Shown here one piece after another: positions 1 to 9,349 of a DNA stretch of 64,000 nt. The DNA is from Ralstonia sp. SET104 (GTDB lineage: Bacteria > Pseudomonadota > Gammaproteobacteria > Burkholderiales > Burkholderiaceae). The notes beneath the pieces were generated by a model that worked only from the letters and a program-made list of their open reading frames with translations, had not been told where the DNA came from and did no database searches. The position numbers and the translations under genes are program-made. The stretch covers positions 124,001 to 188,000 of the forward strand of contig NZ_BHVX01000002.1 in the NCBI RefSeq assembly GCF_003851545.1. The letters run 5' to 3'. Every line of letters begins with the position of its first letter. Position 1 is the first letter of the stretch.

Positions 1-165
1 ACCGCCCTGGATCATGAAGCCCTTGATGACGCGGTGGAACACCGTGCCGTTGTAGTGGCCGTCCTTCACATAGGCGACAAAGTTGGCAACCGACTTGGGT
101 GCTTTTTCAGCGTCCAGCGCCAGGGTGATGTCGCCGTGGTTGGTGTGCAGCTTGACTTGGGTCAT
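1..165 (-). CDS. ppiB: Peptidyl-prolyl cis-trans isomerase B (cyclophilin), 3' part cut by window edge
   Basis: The first 55 codons of a cyclophilin lie in the window; the rest is beyond position 1. Cyclophilins catalyse cis-trans isomerisation of Xaa-Pro bonds during folding. There is no signal peptide (it begins [17 protein letters not shown]), so this is the cytoplasmic form. The family signature [13 protein letters not shown] is present at about residues 43-55. The ATG at 163-165 fits the family N-terminus exactly. It sits 51 bases downstream of the stop of the periplasmic paralogue on the same strand, so the two probably form one transcript. Confidence 0.93.
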   Translation of the reverse strand, partial: MTQVKLHTNHGDITLALDAEKAPKSVANFVAYVKDGHYNGTVFHRVIKGFMIQGG

Positions 166-216
166 GGTGAGTTCCTTGGGGGATGCGAAATACGTTGTTC
201 GGGCGTTGCGGGGACG

Positions 217-798
217 TTACTTGGAGACGACGGTGGCCGATTCAATCAGGATCGGCTTCACGGGCACGTTCTGGTGCGGGAACTTGGTGGTGGTTTCCAC
301 CGCCTTGATCTTGTCGATGGTGTCGGTGCCATCGACCACCTTGCCGAAGACGGTATAGCCGTAGCCGTCCTGACCAGGGTAGTTCAGCATGTTGTTATCG
401 ACCACGTTCACATAAAACTGCGCGGTGGCGGAGTTCGGATCCATCGTGCGGGCCATGGCGATCGTGTACTTGTCGTTCTTCAGGCCGTTCTTCGATTCGA
501 TCTCAACCGGCGGGCGCGTGTCCTTCTGCTTCATGTCGGGCGTGAAGCCGCCGCCCTGGATCATGAAGCCATCCATCACACGGTGGAAGATCGTGCCCTT
601 GTAGAAGCCGTCCTTCACGTATTGCAGGAAGTTGGCGACCGTCTTGGGTGCCTTGTCCGGATACACCTCGACGGTGAAGTTACCCATCGACGTCTTGAAT
701 TGGACGCGCTGTGCGGAAGCGGTGGCTGCCGTGGCTGCGGTGGCGGTTACGGCCAGTGCACACACGAGCCCGGCAAAGAGAGAGCGGATACGGAGCAT
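217..798 (-). CDS. ppiA: Periplasmic peptidyl-prolyl cis-trans isomerase A (cyclophilin)
   Basis: A cyclophilin of 193 residues. Residues 1 to about 29 form a Sec signal peptide (basic start, Ala-rich core, cleavage near TASAQ), which places the enzyme in the periplasm. The mature part carries the cyclophilin core with IFHRVMDGFMIQGGGF and the later GYTVFGKVVDGTDTID segment. Length and domain order match PpiA of proteobacteria. It is followed on the same strand by cytoplasmic ppiB and preceded by a secreted TPR-protein gene, suggesting a small envelope-folding operon. The two cyclophilins are clearly paralogous even at DNA level around their FHRV motifs. Confidence 0.93.
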   Translation of the reverse strand: MLRIRSLFAGLVCALAVTATAATAATASAQRVQFKTSMGNFTVEVYPDKAPKTVANFLQYVKDGFYKGTIFHRVMDGFMIQGGGFTPDMKQKDTRPPVEIESKNGLKNDKYTIAMARTMDPNSATAQFYVNVVDNNMLNYPGQDGYGYTVFGKVVDGTDTIDKIKAVETTTKFPHQNVPVKPILIESATVVSK

Positions 799-849
799 GG
801 TCAGGAAGAGAGCGCTTGGGGTGGGAAAAGCAGGATCGGCCGCGTCTTC

Positions 850-1500
850 TTATTGACGCTTCGCCGGCTTGGCACTCACGCCGCTGGCTGCGGGCAGCGT
901 GGTCGTGACGGGTTTGGACGCAGGATGTACGCCCGGCAGGTCGGGCAGGGCATCCAGGCGTGCGCGCGCGGCGGCGTTCTTCGGGTTCAGCTTGATCGCG
1001 TTCTGGTACGACTGTGCAGCCAGGCGAACGTAGACATCGCCAAGATTGGATTGCGCCAGCGCGTTTTCCGGCGCCACGCGGTTCGCCATGATCAGGCTGT
1101 CACGGGCACGGAGCAGTTCACCGCGCTCGGCGTACAACGCCGCCAGGTTGATGTACGGCTCGGGCAGTTCCGGGAAATCCTGCGTCATCTGGCTGAAGGC
1201 GACGATGGCATCGTCGGCGCGGCCCAGGCCGGCAAGTGCTACGCCGCGCTGGAAGCGGGCCTGCGCGTTGCGTGGCTGCGAGGCGACGTCTTTGTCCAGT
1301 TCGGCCAGTGCCTGCGCGTATTGCTTCTTGGTCAATTCGTCGTCGATGCGCTTCTGGCGCGCGACCTGCGGGGCTTGCTGCGTGCTGGGCATCAAGTCGG
1401 CCGGCAAGGCGAAGCCGGCGGTCTGGGCAAGGGCCGGTGCCGCTGACACGGCGAGCAGGCAAGCCAGGGTTGCAGCGGTCTGACGCAGCGGTCTGTTCAT
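850..1500 (-). CDS. Secreted tetratricopeptide-repeat protein
   Basis: A protein of 216 residues when started at the ATG at 1498-1500. A longer frame opens ten codons upstream (1530), but the internal start puts the signal peptide at the very N-terminus (MNRPLRQTAATLACLLAVSA... with cleavage after ALA). Residues about 60-190 contain at least three TPR-like helical pairs, with the typical alternation ARFQRGVALAGLGRADDAI / PYINLAALYAERGELLRA / ALAQSNLGDVYVRLAAQSY. TPRs bind partner proteins. No catalytic domain is visible, and the tail is Lys/Pro/Ser rich. The specific function is unknown; position upstream of ppiA suggests envelope protein assembly (inference). Confidence 0.82.
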   Translation of the reverse strand: MNRPLRQTAATLACLLAVSAAPALAQTAGFALPADLMPSTQQAPQVARQKRIDDELTKKQYAQALAELDKDVASQPRNAQARFQRGVALAGLGRADDAIVAFSQMTQDFPELPEPYINLAALYAERGELLRARDSLIMANRVAPENALAQSNLGDVYVRLAAQSYQNAIKLNPKNAAARARLDALPDLPGVHPASKPVTTTLPAASGVSAKPAKRQ

Positions 1501-1753
1501 GAGAATCGGTTCCGTTATACTCCGCCGCATTCTAACAAACCGTCTTTGCGCGTAGCGGCGGCCGTGCGTGCCGGGAAGGGTTCTTGACGGGGAGCATGCC
1601 AGGCGCGCCGGCAGGCCGCCCTGTCAGCGCAGTTCCGGTAAGATATGCCGCTAGTTTTGCAGGCGCCGCGCCGGCGCCGATTGCCTCCAATTTAGTCCGC
1701 CCGCAAGGTTGTATCTCGCATGCGCGGCGCGCTGAGTCTCCCGACACCGCTTC

Positions 1754-3145
1754 ATGGAATCACTCAAGATCTACAACACGCTCGCGCGTGAGAAACAGAC
1801 GTTCGTCCCCATCGAGCCCGGTCATGTGCGCATGTACGTGTGCGGGATGACGGTGTACGACTACTGTCACGTCGGGCATGCGCGGGTCATGGTGGTCTTT
1901 GACATGGTGCAGCGCTGGCTGCGCGCGGCTGGTTACAACGTGACCTACGTGCGCAACATCACCGACATTGATGACAAGATCATCAGGCGTGCGGTTGAAA
2001 ACGGCGAGACGATGAGCGCGCTCACCAATCGCTTCATCACGGCCATGCATGAAGATGCCGATGCGCTCGGCGTCCAGCGCCCCGATCACGAGCCGCGCGC
2101 CACCGAATACGTGCCGCAGATGCTGAGCATGATCGGCAAGCTGCAGACAAACGGCCTGGCCTATCAGGCCACTGATGGCGACGTGAACTACGCCGTGCGC
2201 AAGTTCCCGGGCTACGGCAAGCTTTCGGGCAAGTCGCTCGAAGACCTGCGTGCCGGCGAGCGTGTGGCCGCCAACGACGCTAAGCAGGATCCGCTCGACT
2301 TCGTGCTGTGGAAATCCGCCAAGGCCGACGAACCAGCCGAATCCCGCTGGGCGTCGCAGTGGGGCGAGGGGCGCCCGGGCTGGCATATCGAGTGCTCGGC
2401 CATGAGCTGCGAGTTGCTCGGCGAGCATTTCGACCTGCATGGTGGGGGTGCCGACCTGCAGTTTCCGCACCACGAAAACGAGATCGCCCAATCCGAAGGC
2501 GCGACCGGCAAGACGTTCGTCAACACGTGGATGCACAACGGTTTCGTGCGCGTGAATGACGAGAAGATGTCGAAATCGCTCGGCAACTTCTTCACCATCC
2601 GCGACGTGCTCAAGGTGTACGACGCCGAAGTCGTGCGCTTCTTCATCCTGCGCTCGCACTATCGCAGCGACCTGAACTACAGCGACGCCCACCTGGACGA
2701 CGCGCGCCACGCGCTCACGCGCCTGTACACCGCGCTCAAGGATGTGCCCGCTGCGGCTGGCGCCCAGCCTGACTGGAACGAGTCGCACGGCAAGCGCTTC
2801 CTCGAGGCGATGAACGACGACTTCAACACGCCGGTCGCCGTGTCAGTGCTGTTTGAGCTGGCGAGCGAAGTGAACAAGACGCGCTCGCCCGAGCTGGCCT
2901 GTCAACTGGCGGCGCTGGCCGGCGTGATGGGTCTGCTGGGCCGTGATCCGCACGTGTTCCTGCAAGGCGGCGTGACAGCGGACGGCATGGACGCCGCAGC
3001 GGTTGAAGCCCGTATCGAAGAGCGCCGCGCCGCCAAGGCCGCCCGCGACTTCGCCCGCGCCGATGCCATCCGCGCCGATCTGCTGGCTGCCGGTATCGTG
3101 CTGGAAGACAAGCCGGGCGGCGTGACCGAGTGGAGACGCGCATGA
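1754..3145 (+). CDS. cysS: Cysteinyl-tRNA synthetase
   Basis: A class I aminoacyl-tRNA synthetase of 463 residues that charges tRNA-Cys. The HIGH-type motif reads HVGHAR near residue 37 and the KMSKS loop reads [11 protein letters not shown] near 270. Zinc ligands typical of CysRS are visible: Cys in [10 protein letters not shown], Cys in [11 protein letters not shown], and His/Glu in [11 protein letters not shown]. Length matches the family (about 460). The last codons overlap the following DNA glycosylase gene by an ATGA stop-start overlap at 3142-3145, so the two are translationally coupled. Confidence 0.98.
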   Translation: MESLKIYNTLAREKQTFVPIEPGHVRMYVCGMTVYDYCHVGHARVMVVFDMVQRWLRAAGYNVTYVRNITDIDDKIIRRAVENGETMSALTNRFITAMHEDADALGVQRPDHEPRATEYVPQMLSMIGKLQTNGLAYQATDGDVNYAVRKFPGYGKLSGKSLEDLRAGERVAANDAKQDPLDFVLWKSAKADEPAESRWASQWGEGRPGWHIECSAMSCELLGEHFDLHGGGADLQFPHHENEIAQSEGATGKTFVNTWMHNGFVRVNDEKMSKSLGNFFTIRDVLKVYDAEVVRFFILRSHYRSDLNYSDAHLDDARHALTRLYTALKDVPAAAGAQPDWNESHGKRFLEAMNDDFNTPVAVSVLFELASEVNKTRSPELACQLAALAGVMGLLGRDPHVFLQGGVTADGMDAAAVEARIEERRAAKAARDFARADAIRADLLAAGIVLEDKPGGVTEWRRA

Positions 3146-4026
3146 ACGCGGTGGCCAAGAAAGCCAGCGTGGCGCGCAGCACCACGGCCAAGGAAACACC
3201 GGCTGTGAAGGCGCCGGCTGCCAAGAAGGCAGCCGCCAAGAAAGTCGACGGCGCGACGAGCAAAACGGTCGCCGCCAAGACGACGACCATCAAGGCGGGA
3301 AAGGTGTCCGCCAAGGCACCGGCCAAGCGCGCGCCGGCGAGCAAGGTGCCGCTGCCTGACGCGCTGGCCGCCAACGAGACGTTGCCTGTGCCGGCAGAGG
3401 TGGTGCTCTCCGGCCCACCCGAGTATTGGCAGGAAGCGTGCGCTGACCTCATGAAGCGCGACCGCATCCTGCGCAAGATCATCCCGACGTATGGCCCTGC
3501 GCACCTGGCTTCGCGTGGCGATCCGTTCGTCACGTTGGCGCGGTCGATTGTCGGTCAGCAGATTTCTGTGAAGGCTGCGCAGTCGGTGTGGGAGCGTGTG
3601 GTGGCGGTGTGCCCCAAGCTGGTGCCCGCGCAGTTCCTGCGTGCTGGCCAAGAGAAGCTGGCGGGTTGCGGCTTGTCCAAGCGCAAGGCGGAATACATCC
3701 TCGATCTTGCCGACCACTTCCGTAACGGCACCGTCCATGTCGCCAAGTGGGCCGAGATGGAAGATGAGGATGTGATTGCCGAGCTGACGCAAATCCGCGG
3801 CATCGGTCGATGGACGGCAGAGATGTTTCTGATGTTCAATCTGATGCGCCCGAATGTGTTGCCGCTCGACGATATCGGGCTGATCAACGCGATTTCACAA
3901 AATTATTTCAGTGGCGAGCCCGTCACTCGCAGTGAAGCACGCGAAGTGGCGGCCAACTGGGAACCGTGGCGCACCGTGGCCACTTGGTATATGTGGCGCA
4001 GCCTCGATACAGCGACCACCTATTGA
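3142..4026 (+). CDS. HhH-GPD base-excision DNA glycosylase (3-methyladenine glycosylase, AlkA type) with Lys/Ala-rich tail
   Basis: A protein of 294 residues. Residues about 95-290 form an HhH-GPD glycosylase: the helix-hairpin-helix [12 protein letters not shown] lies at about 218-229, followed by LPLDDIGL, whose second Asp (about 244) aligns with the catalytic Asp. These enzymes remove alkylated bases from DNA. Residues 1-68 are a low-complexity basic tail with 15 Lys and almost no acidic residues, resembling histone H1-like AAKK repeats; AlkA homologues usually lack it. The ATG at 3142 overlaps the cysS stop (ATGA). A frame continues four codons upstream but has no better start. No iron-sulfur Cys cluster of the Nth/MutY kind is seen. 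Confidence 0.92.
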   Translation: MNAVAKKASVARSTTAKETPAVKAPAAKKAAAKKVDGATSKTVAAKTTTIKAGKVSAKAPAKRAPASKVPLPDALAANETLPVPAEVVLSGPPEYWQEACADLMKRDRILRKIIPTYGPAHLASRGDPFVTLARSIVGQQISVKAAQSVWERVVAVCPKLVPAQFLRAGQEKLAGCGLSKRKAEYILDLADHFRNGTVHVAKWAEMEDEDVIAELTQIRGIGRWTAEMFLMFNLMRPNVLPLDDIGLINAISQNYFSGEPVTRSEAREVAANWEPWRTVATWYMWRSLDTATTY

Positions 4027-4124
4027 TTGTCCATTTCGATGAAAGGCGCAGCATGAACCTGCACAATCAACCCGTGGTCAAAATCCGGTAGAATGCGCGC
4101 CTTCACGAGCCTTTCAGAAGATCC

Positions 4125-5093
4125 ATGAAAACAACCTTCCTGGAGTTCGAGCAGCCGATCGCAGAACTTGAGGCGAAGATCGAAGAACTTCGTTTCGTTC
4201 AAGACGATTCCGCTGTCGATATTTCTGAAGAAATATCTCGCCTGGCCTCCAAGAGCCAGCAGCTCACCAAAGATCTGTACGCCAACCTGACGCCCTGGCA
4301 GGTCGCGCAGATCGCGCGGCACCCGCAGCGGCCGTACACGCTGGACTACGTCCGCGAAATCTTCACCGACTTCCACGAACTGCATGGCGACCGCACCTTC
4401 GCGGACGACCTGTCGATCGTTGGCGGTCTGGCACGCTTCAACGGCCAGCCTTGCATGGTGATCGGTCACCAGAAGGGCCGCGACACGAAGGAGCGCGCGC
4501 TGCGCAACTTCGGCATGTCCAAGCCCGAGGGCTACCGCAAGGCCAAGCGCCTGATGGAGCTGGCCGACAAGTTTGGTCTGCCGATCTTCACGTTTGTCGA
4601 TACGCCGGGTGCATTCCCGGGCATCGATGCGGAAGAGCGCGGCCAATCCGAAGCCATCGGCCACAACCTCTTCGTCATGGCTGGCCTGAAGGTGCCCCTG
4701 ATCGCCACCATCATCGGCGAAGGTGGTTCGGGCGGTGCGCTGGCCATCGCCATGGGCGATGCGGTGATCATGCTGCAGTTCGCCACGTACGCTGTGATTT
4801 CGCCGGAAGGCTGCGCGTCGATTCTGTGGAAGACCGCGGAAAAGGCACCTGAAGCCGCCGAGGCACTGGGCCTGACCGCACACCGCCTCAAGGCGCTGAG
4901 CCTGATCGACAAGATCGTCAACGAGCCGCTGGGCGGAGCGCACCGCGATCCGAAGAACATGGCGACGATGCTCAAGCGCGCGCTGGCTGAATCGCTGCGC
5001 CAGTTTCAGGGCATGAAGACATCGGAACTCCAGGCGCGCCGTCACGAACGCCTGATGGCTTATGGCAAGTTCAAGGAAACCGAAGGTCGCTGA
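4125..5093 (+). CDS. accA: Acetyl-CoA carboxylase carboxyltransferase, alpha subunit
   Basis: A 322-residue protein collinear with AccA. With AccD it transfers the carboxyl group from carboxybiotin to acetyl-CoA, the first committed step of fatty acid synthesis. The N-terminal helical segment (residues 1-50) precedes the crotonase-fold carboxyltransferase domain containing [21 protein letters not shown] and the Gly-rich [23 protein letters not shown] -10-like hexamer at 4090-4095 lies upstream of the ATG. The 3' end overlaps the longest reading of tilS by about 32 bases. Confidence 0.98.
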   Translation: MKTTFLEFEQPIAELEAKIEELRFVQDDSAVDISEEISRLASKSQQLTKDLYANLTPWQVAQIARHPQRPYTLDYVREIFTDFHELHGDRTFADDLSIVGGLARFNGQPCMVIGHQKGRDTKERALRNFGMSKPEGYRKAKRLMELADKFGLPIFTFVDTPGAFPGIDAEERGQSEAIGHNLFVMAGLKVPLIATIIGEGGSGGALAIAMGDAVIMLQFATYAVISPEGCASILWKTAEKAPEAAEALGLTAHRLKALSLIDKIVNEPLGGAHRDPKNMATMLKRALAESLRQFQGMKTSELQARRHERLMAYGKFKETEGR

Positions 5094-6489
5094 TTCATCA
5101 GCCCGGCTGGTCAGCAAGGTCGCACAACGCGTTGCCGCGTGTGCGGCCTTTGTTGTTTCTGGCGAGGCGCCGATGCCGGTGATGCCGACAGTGGCGATTG
5201 CGCTGTCGGGTGGGCGCGATTCCGCCGCGCTGCTGCATGCATGCGCGGCGTGGCGCGATGCGAGTGCCCAGGTGCGTCTTGTCGCCTTGCATATTCACCA
5301 CGGCTTGCAGGCCGATGCCGATGTCTGGGAATGCGCCTGCGAACGCATGGCGCAAGCTGCTGGCGTTGCGTTTCATGCGCGCCGCGTCCATGTGGCTGTC
5401 GATGCAGGGCAGGGCGTGGAAGAAGCGGCGCGCGAAGCCCGCTACACAGCACTGGAGGCGCTTTGCGCAGAGAGCGGCGCCTCCGTTTTACTGACGGCGC
5501 ATCATCAAGACGATCAAGCTGAAACCGTGCTGCTGCAATTGATGCGTGGCGCTGGTCTTGATGGTCTTGCTGCCATGCCGATGGCTCGCGCGGGCGCTGT
5601 CACATTGCTGCGCCCGTGGATTGACGTGCCGCGCAGTGAGATCGAGTTGTACGCGCACACGCATGCGCTCACGTGGGTCGAGGATCCCTCCAACAGCGAT
5701 GCACGCTACGCGCGCAATGCGCTGCGGCCGTTGCTCTTGGGCATGGCCAGACATTTCCCTGCATATCGTGAAGCGCTCTCGCGCAGTGCGACACATCTGG
5801 CGGATGCGGCCGCGTTGATCGACGAGATTGCGCAGGCGGATTTGACGCAGGTCGCTTCGGCCGATGGGCTTGCGGTGGCAGCGCTGATTACGCTCTCCGC
5901 GCCGCGTCAGCGTGCAGTGTTGCGTGCATGGCTGGCCGAGGCGGGCATGCGCGCGCTGTCTGCGCGCCGCCTCGACGATCTGCGCGTCCAACTGATTGAA
6001 GCCCGCGATGACGGCGCGTTGTGCATTGAATTGCCGGCAGGGCAGATCAGACGCTATCGGGGTATTGCATGGATCGAGACCGGTGCCAACGATGCCCCCG
6101 AACCGGTGGCTATCGCTATCGGGGTGACGCAGTTTGATCCGGCACGTTTGGCCGATCAGCGTGTGAGCGTGGACGCATGGGGCGGGGCCTTGCTGTTTTC
6201 GCCCGTGACGAGCGATGGCATCGCAGCGCAAACTTTGCTAGCGCCCTTGTCGCTGTTGCCCCGCCGCGGTGGCGAACGCATCGTACTGCGCCCCGGCGGG
6301 CCCTCGCGGGGGCTCAAGCAGGCGTATCAGGAGGCCGGCATTCCGGCTTGGGAGCGCCAGCGTCTACCGTTGCTCTATGCAGGTGAAACGCTGGTGTTTG
6401 CCGCCGGGCTGGGAATGGATCGGGCGGCCACGCACAACGGCCCGGGTTGGCTGATCACGTGGTCTGCTGCCCTTGAGAGTGCGTCCTGA
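5062..6489 (+). CDS. tilS: tRNA(Ile)-lysidine synthetase
   Basis: TilS converts the wobble cytidine of tRNA-Ile(CAU) to lysidine using ATP and lysine. The PP-loop SGGRDSAAL lies near residue 48. The adjacent segment [19 protein letters not shown] is the family hallmark. A middle domain and a C-terminal TilS domain ([32 protein letters not shown]) follow. The start is uncertain: the ATG at 5062 overlaps accA by 32 bases and gives 475 residues, whereas an ATG at 5173 gives 438 residues with the PP-loop near the N-terminus, as is usual for TilS. I kept the longer form because no strong ribosome binding site singles out the shorter one. Confidence 0.93.
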   Translation: MASSRKPKVADSSARLVSKVAQRVAACAAFVVSGEAPMPVMPTVAIALSGGRDSAALLHACAAWRDASAQVRLVALHIHHGLQADADVWECACERMAQAAGVAFHARRVHVAVDAGQGVEEAAREARYTALEALCAESGASVLLTAHHQDDQAETVLLQLMRGAGLDGLAAMPMARAGAVTLLRPWIDVPRSEIELYAHTHALTWVEDPSNSDARYARNALRPLLLGMARHFPAYREALSRSATHLADAAALIDEIAQADLTQVASADGLAVAALITLSAPRQRAVLRAWLAEAGMRALSARRLDDLRVQLIEARDDGALCIELPAGQIRRYRGIAWIETGANDAPEPVAIAIGVTQFDPARLADQRVSVDAWGGALLFSPVTSDGIAAQTLLAPLSLLPRRGGERIVLRPGGPSRGLKQAYQEAGIPAWERQRLPLLYAGETLVFAAGLGMDRAATHNGPGWLITWSAALESAS

Positions 6490-6513
6490 TATACATCGGC
6501 GGCGGCGGAATGC

Positions 6514-6542
6514 TTGCCGATCGATGTAAATTACTGTATTTT
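6514..6542 (+). promoter_or_regulatory. Probable sigma-70 promoter of lysC
   Basis: TTGCCG at 6514-6519 and TATTTT at 6537-6542 are separated by 17 bases, 44 bases upstream of the lysC ATG. Spacing is ideal; each hexamer has two mismatches to consensus. Confidence 0.45.
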
Positions 6543-6585
6543 CAAAAGCTTTTGCACCGCTTCGCCTCCTCCTGATCTCTCCAAG

Positions 6586-7836
6586 ATGGCTCTCATCGTT
6601 CACAAATACGGTGGCACCTCGATGGGTTCGGTTGAACGCATCAAGAATGTCGCCAAGCGCGTTGCCAAGTGGCACCGTGCAGGTCACCAGATCGTGGTCG
6701 TTCCGTCGGCCATGTCTGGCGAAACCAACCGCCTGCTGGGTATGGCCAAAGAGCTTTCGGCCCAACCCGACCCGCGTGAACTCGACATGATTGCCTCGAC
6801 CGGCGAGCAGGTGAGCGTGGGCCTGCTGGCCATCGCGCTGCATGCCGAAGGCATCGACGCCCGCAGCTACACCGGCTGGCAAGTTCCGGTGAAGACCGAT
6901 TCCGCCTACACTAAGGCCCGCATTCAGTCGATCGACGACGAACGCGTGCGCGCTGATCTCGACGCTGGCCGCGTGGTCGTCATCACTGGCTTCCAGGGTA
7001 TCGACAGCGAAGGCCATATCACCACGCTCGGCCGCGGTGGTTCGGATACCTCGGCAGTGGCAGTTGCCGCCGCGCTCGAAGCCGACGAATGCCTGATCTA
7101 CACCGACGTCGACGGCGTATACACGACCGACCCGCGCGTGGTGGACGATGCGCGCCGCCTGGACAAGATCACCTTCGAAGAGATGCTGGAAATGGCCAGC
7201 CTCGGCTCGAAGGTGCTGCAGATTCGCTCGGTGGAGTTTGCCGGCAAGTACCGTGTGAAGACCCGCGTGCTGTCGTCGCTGACCGATCCGCTGATGCCGC
7301 TCGACGTCGAGATGAACTCGGGCACGCTGATTACTTTTGAGGAAGATTCGAACATGGAAGCCGCCGCCATTTCCGGCATCGCCTTTGCCCGCGACGAAGC
7401 CAAGATCACCGTCATTGGTGTGCCGGACAAGCCCGGCATTGCGTATCAGATTCTGGGCCCGGTTGCCGACGCCAACATCGACGTCGACATGATCATCCAG
7501 AACCAGTCGGTCGAAGGCAAGACGGATTTCACCTTCACCGTGCCGCGCGGCGAATACCAGCGTGCCCTGGCGATCCTGAATGACAGCGTGAAGGCGCATA
7601 TCGGTGCGGCCAGCGTGTCGGGCGATCCGAAGGTGTCGAAGGTGTCGGTGGTGGGTGTGGGTATGCGCTCGCACGTGGGCATCGCCAGCAAGATGTTCCG
7701 CACGCTGTCGGAAGAAGGCATCAACATCCAGATGATCTCCACGTCGGAAATCAAGATCTCGGTGCTGATCGATGAGAAGTACATGGAGCTGGCCGTGCGC
7801 GCGCTCCACAAGGCGTTCGAGCTGGATCAGGCCTAA
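6586..7836 (+). CDS. lysC: Aspartate kinase (lysine-sensitive type)
   Basis: Aspartokinase catalyses ATP-dependent phosphorylation of aspartate, the entry to Lys, Thr, Met and diaminopimelate synthesis. Started at the ATG at 6586 it has 416 residues and begins [19 protein letters not shown], with the KYGGTS kinase signature at residues 7-12; a longer frame upstream has no homologous content. The kinase domain fills about residues 1-240 ([17 protein letters not shown] present). Two ACT domains follow (about 265-410), the allosteric sites for feedback by lysine and/or threonine. It lies alone between tilS and tRNA-Ser. Confidence 0.97.
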   Translation: MALIVHKYGGTSMGSVERIKNVAKRVAKWHRAGHQIVVVPSAMSGETNRLLGMAKELSAQPDPRELDMIASTGEQVSVGLLAIALHAEGIDARSYTGWQVPVKTDSAYTKARIQSIDDERVRADLDAGRVVVITGFQGIDSEGHITTLGRGGSDTSAVAVAAALEADECLIYTDVDGVYTTDPRVVDDARRLDKITFEEMLEMASLGSKVLQIRSVEFAGKYRVKTRVLSSLTDPLMPLDVEMNSGTLITFEEDSNMEAAAISGIAFARDEAKITVIGVPDKPGIAYQILGPVADANIDVDMIIQNQSVEGKTDFTFTVPRGEYQRALAILNDSVKAHIGAASVSGDPKVSKVSVVGVGMRSHVGIASKMFRTLSEEGINIQMISTSEIKISVLIDEKYMELAVRALHKAFELDQA

Positions 7837-7904
7837 TGGACTGAACTGGCCGCCGGATGGCGATCCGGAGCCACACATTCTCACCGCGTGTCATGCGGTT
7901 GTCG

Positions 7905-7933
7905 TTGACCGGGTGGGGTGAAGTGGCTAGAAT
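7905..7933 (+). promoter_or_regulatory. Sigma-70 promoter of the tRNA-Ser gene
   Basis: TTGACC at 7905-7910 and TAGAAT at 7928-7933 are separated by exactly 17 bases. The -10 ends 42 bases before the mature tRNA 5' end, leaving room for a short leader removed by RNase P. Confidence 0.75.
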
Positions 7934-7975
7934 ACGCGCTTCGTTGCACGGGCTCCTTCGTGCGGCGCAAGTTTG

Positions 7976-8069
7976 GGAGACGTGGCCGAGAGGTCGAAGG
8001 CACTCCCCTGCTAAGGGAGCATCCGGGCCAAAACCTGGATCGAGGGTTCGAATCCCTCCGTCTCCGCCA
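7976..8069 (+). tRNA. tRNA-Ser (anticodon GCT)
   Basis: A 94-nt class II tRNA with an acceptor stem GGAGACG/CGTCTCC, a long variable arm and an encoded CCA at 8067-8069. The anticodon loop CTGCTAA presents GCT, reading AGC/AGU. The T-loop GGTTCGAATCC is canonical. It is transcribed alone from its own promoter and followed by a strong terminator. Confidence 0.97.
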
Positions 8070-8151
8070 GTTTGGCGCTTCTCGCGGGAAGTGCATCTAA
8101 CAGGCGGATGCGAGTCGAGCTGACGTGACGGCTCGCATTGCAATGCACGTC

Positions 8152-8187
8152 AAAAAGCCCGCATGGTTTGCGCCATGCGGGCTTTTT
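8152..8187. terminator. Bidirectional intrinsic terminator between tRNA-Ser and fabI
   Basis: A 10-bp GC-rich hairpin (GCCCGCATGG and its complement around a TTTGCG loop) is flanked by A5 and T5 tracts. It can end tRNA-Ser transcription on the plus strand and fabI transcription on the minus strand. Confidence 0.88.
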
Positions 8188-8247
8188 CTTTGTGAGCTTC
8201 GGATGCGCACGCCACCATTGAGGATGGCGTGCATCTGCATCAACGCA

Positions 8248-9042
8248 TCAGTCTTGGCCAGCGCTCTCCGGCACACCTGCGGTTACGTTGAAACCGCAAT
8301 CGACGTAAGTGATTTCACCGGTCACGCCGCTTGCCAGATCCGACAGCAGGAACGCAGCTACGTTACCAACCTCTTCGATCGTGACGTTACGGCGCAGCGG
8401 GGCGACATCTTCCATGTACTTCAGCAGCTTGCCGAAATCCTTGATGCCCGAGGCCGCCAGCGTTTTGATCGGGCCGGCCGAGATGCCATTGGCGCGGATC
8501 CCCTTCGGGCCTAGCGCGCCGGCCAGATAACGCACGCCGGCTTCCAGCGAGGCCTTGGCCAGACCCATCGTGTTGTAGTTCGGCACGATGCGCTCTGCAC
8601 CCAGGTAGGTCAGGGCGAGCAGCGAGGCATTAGGCGAGAGCATCGGCAGCGCGGCCTTGGCCAGAGCCGGAAAGCTGTACGCCGAGATGTCGTGCGCGAT
8701 GCGGAACGACTCGCGCGACAGGCCATCCATGAAGTTGCCGGCAATCGCTTCGCGCGGCGCAAAGCCGATCGAGTGCACCAGGCCGTCGAAGTGGCTCCAG
8801 TGCTGGCCCAGGTCTTCAAAAACCTTGGCGATCTGTTCGTCGCTGCCGACGTCGCAGTCGAACACCAGCTTGCTATCGAACTCGTTGGCGAATTCGGTAA
8901 TGCGGTCCTTGAAGCGTTCGCCGACGTAGGTGAAGGCCAGTTCAGCGCCTTCGCGCTTGCAGGCGTTGGCGATGCCGTAGGCGATCGAGCGGTTGGACAG
9001 AAGGCCGGTAATCAGAATGCGCTTGCCAGCGAGGAATCCCAT
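8248..9042 (-). CDS. fabI: Enoyl-[acyl-carrier-protein] reductase (NADH)
   Basis: FabI reduces trans-2-enoyl-ACP in the last step of each fatty acid elongation cycle and is the triclosan target. Using the ATG at 9040-9042 the protein has 264 residues and starts [20 protein letters not shown], the usual FabI N-terminus. An open frame extends 18 codons upstream without family similarity. The short-chain dehydrogenase fold is evident, and the catalytic YNTMGLAK (Tyr-X6-Lys) is present near residue 157. No other fatty acid gene is adjacent. Confidence 0.97.
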   Translation of the reverse strand: MGFLAGKRILITGLLSNRSIAYGIANACKREGAELAFTYVGERFKDRITEFANEFDSKLVFDCDVGSDEQIAKVFEDLGQHWSHFDGLVHSIGFAPREAIAGNFMDGLSRESFRIAHDISAYSFPALAKAALPMLSPNASLLALTYLGAERIVPNYNTMGLAKASLEAGVRYLAGALGPKGIRANGISAGPIKTLAASGIKDFGKLLKYMEDVAPLRRNVTIEEVGNVAAFLLSDLASGVTGEITYVDCGFNVTAGVPESAGQD

Positions 9043-9349
9043 GGTTTCTCCATACAAATGTGAGGCTACGTCGCGCCCGTATGTTGCTGTGGCCACTCGT
9101 CACTGCGCTCACGCAGCAGCGGTATCCGGGCACGAGGTAATGAGGTCGGCGCGATCATACCGGAAAGTGCGGGGCGACTCTGCATTTGCGCAGTGCCGCA
9201 CAACGCCTGTCGGCCTTGTCAATGCGGGACGATCCCCGGGCGGGATTTGACGGGAATACGGCGTGAGGGCGTTAGAATCGTCAGAAACAATTTTTCACAT
9301 AGCGATCATCGGACCGACGCATGCAAAGACAACGGGGGCGAGGGGCGCG
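9043..9349. other. Intergenic region between divergent fabI and the peptide transporter operon
   Basis: About 300 bases with no gene. A TAGAAT at 9273-9278 with TTGACG at 9247-9252 (20-base spacer, longer than ideal) could be the transporter promoter. I see no riboswitch or terminator fold here. Confidence 0.4.

Noticed and set aside
34-1446. A 470-codon open frame on the plus strand opposite ppiA and the TPR gene
   Set aside because: It is antisense to two well-supported genes, has Arg/Gly/His-rich content without any domain, and arises from high-GC codon structure.
6364-7884. A 506-codon minus-strand frame opposite tilS and lysC
   Set aside because: Antisense shadow of lysC; no recognisable family and no ribosome binding site.
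7976-8187. tRNA-Ser as attachment site of a genomic island
   Set aside because: No duplicated 3' end of the tRNA is seen downstream; fabI follows immediately.
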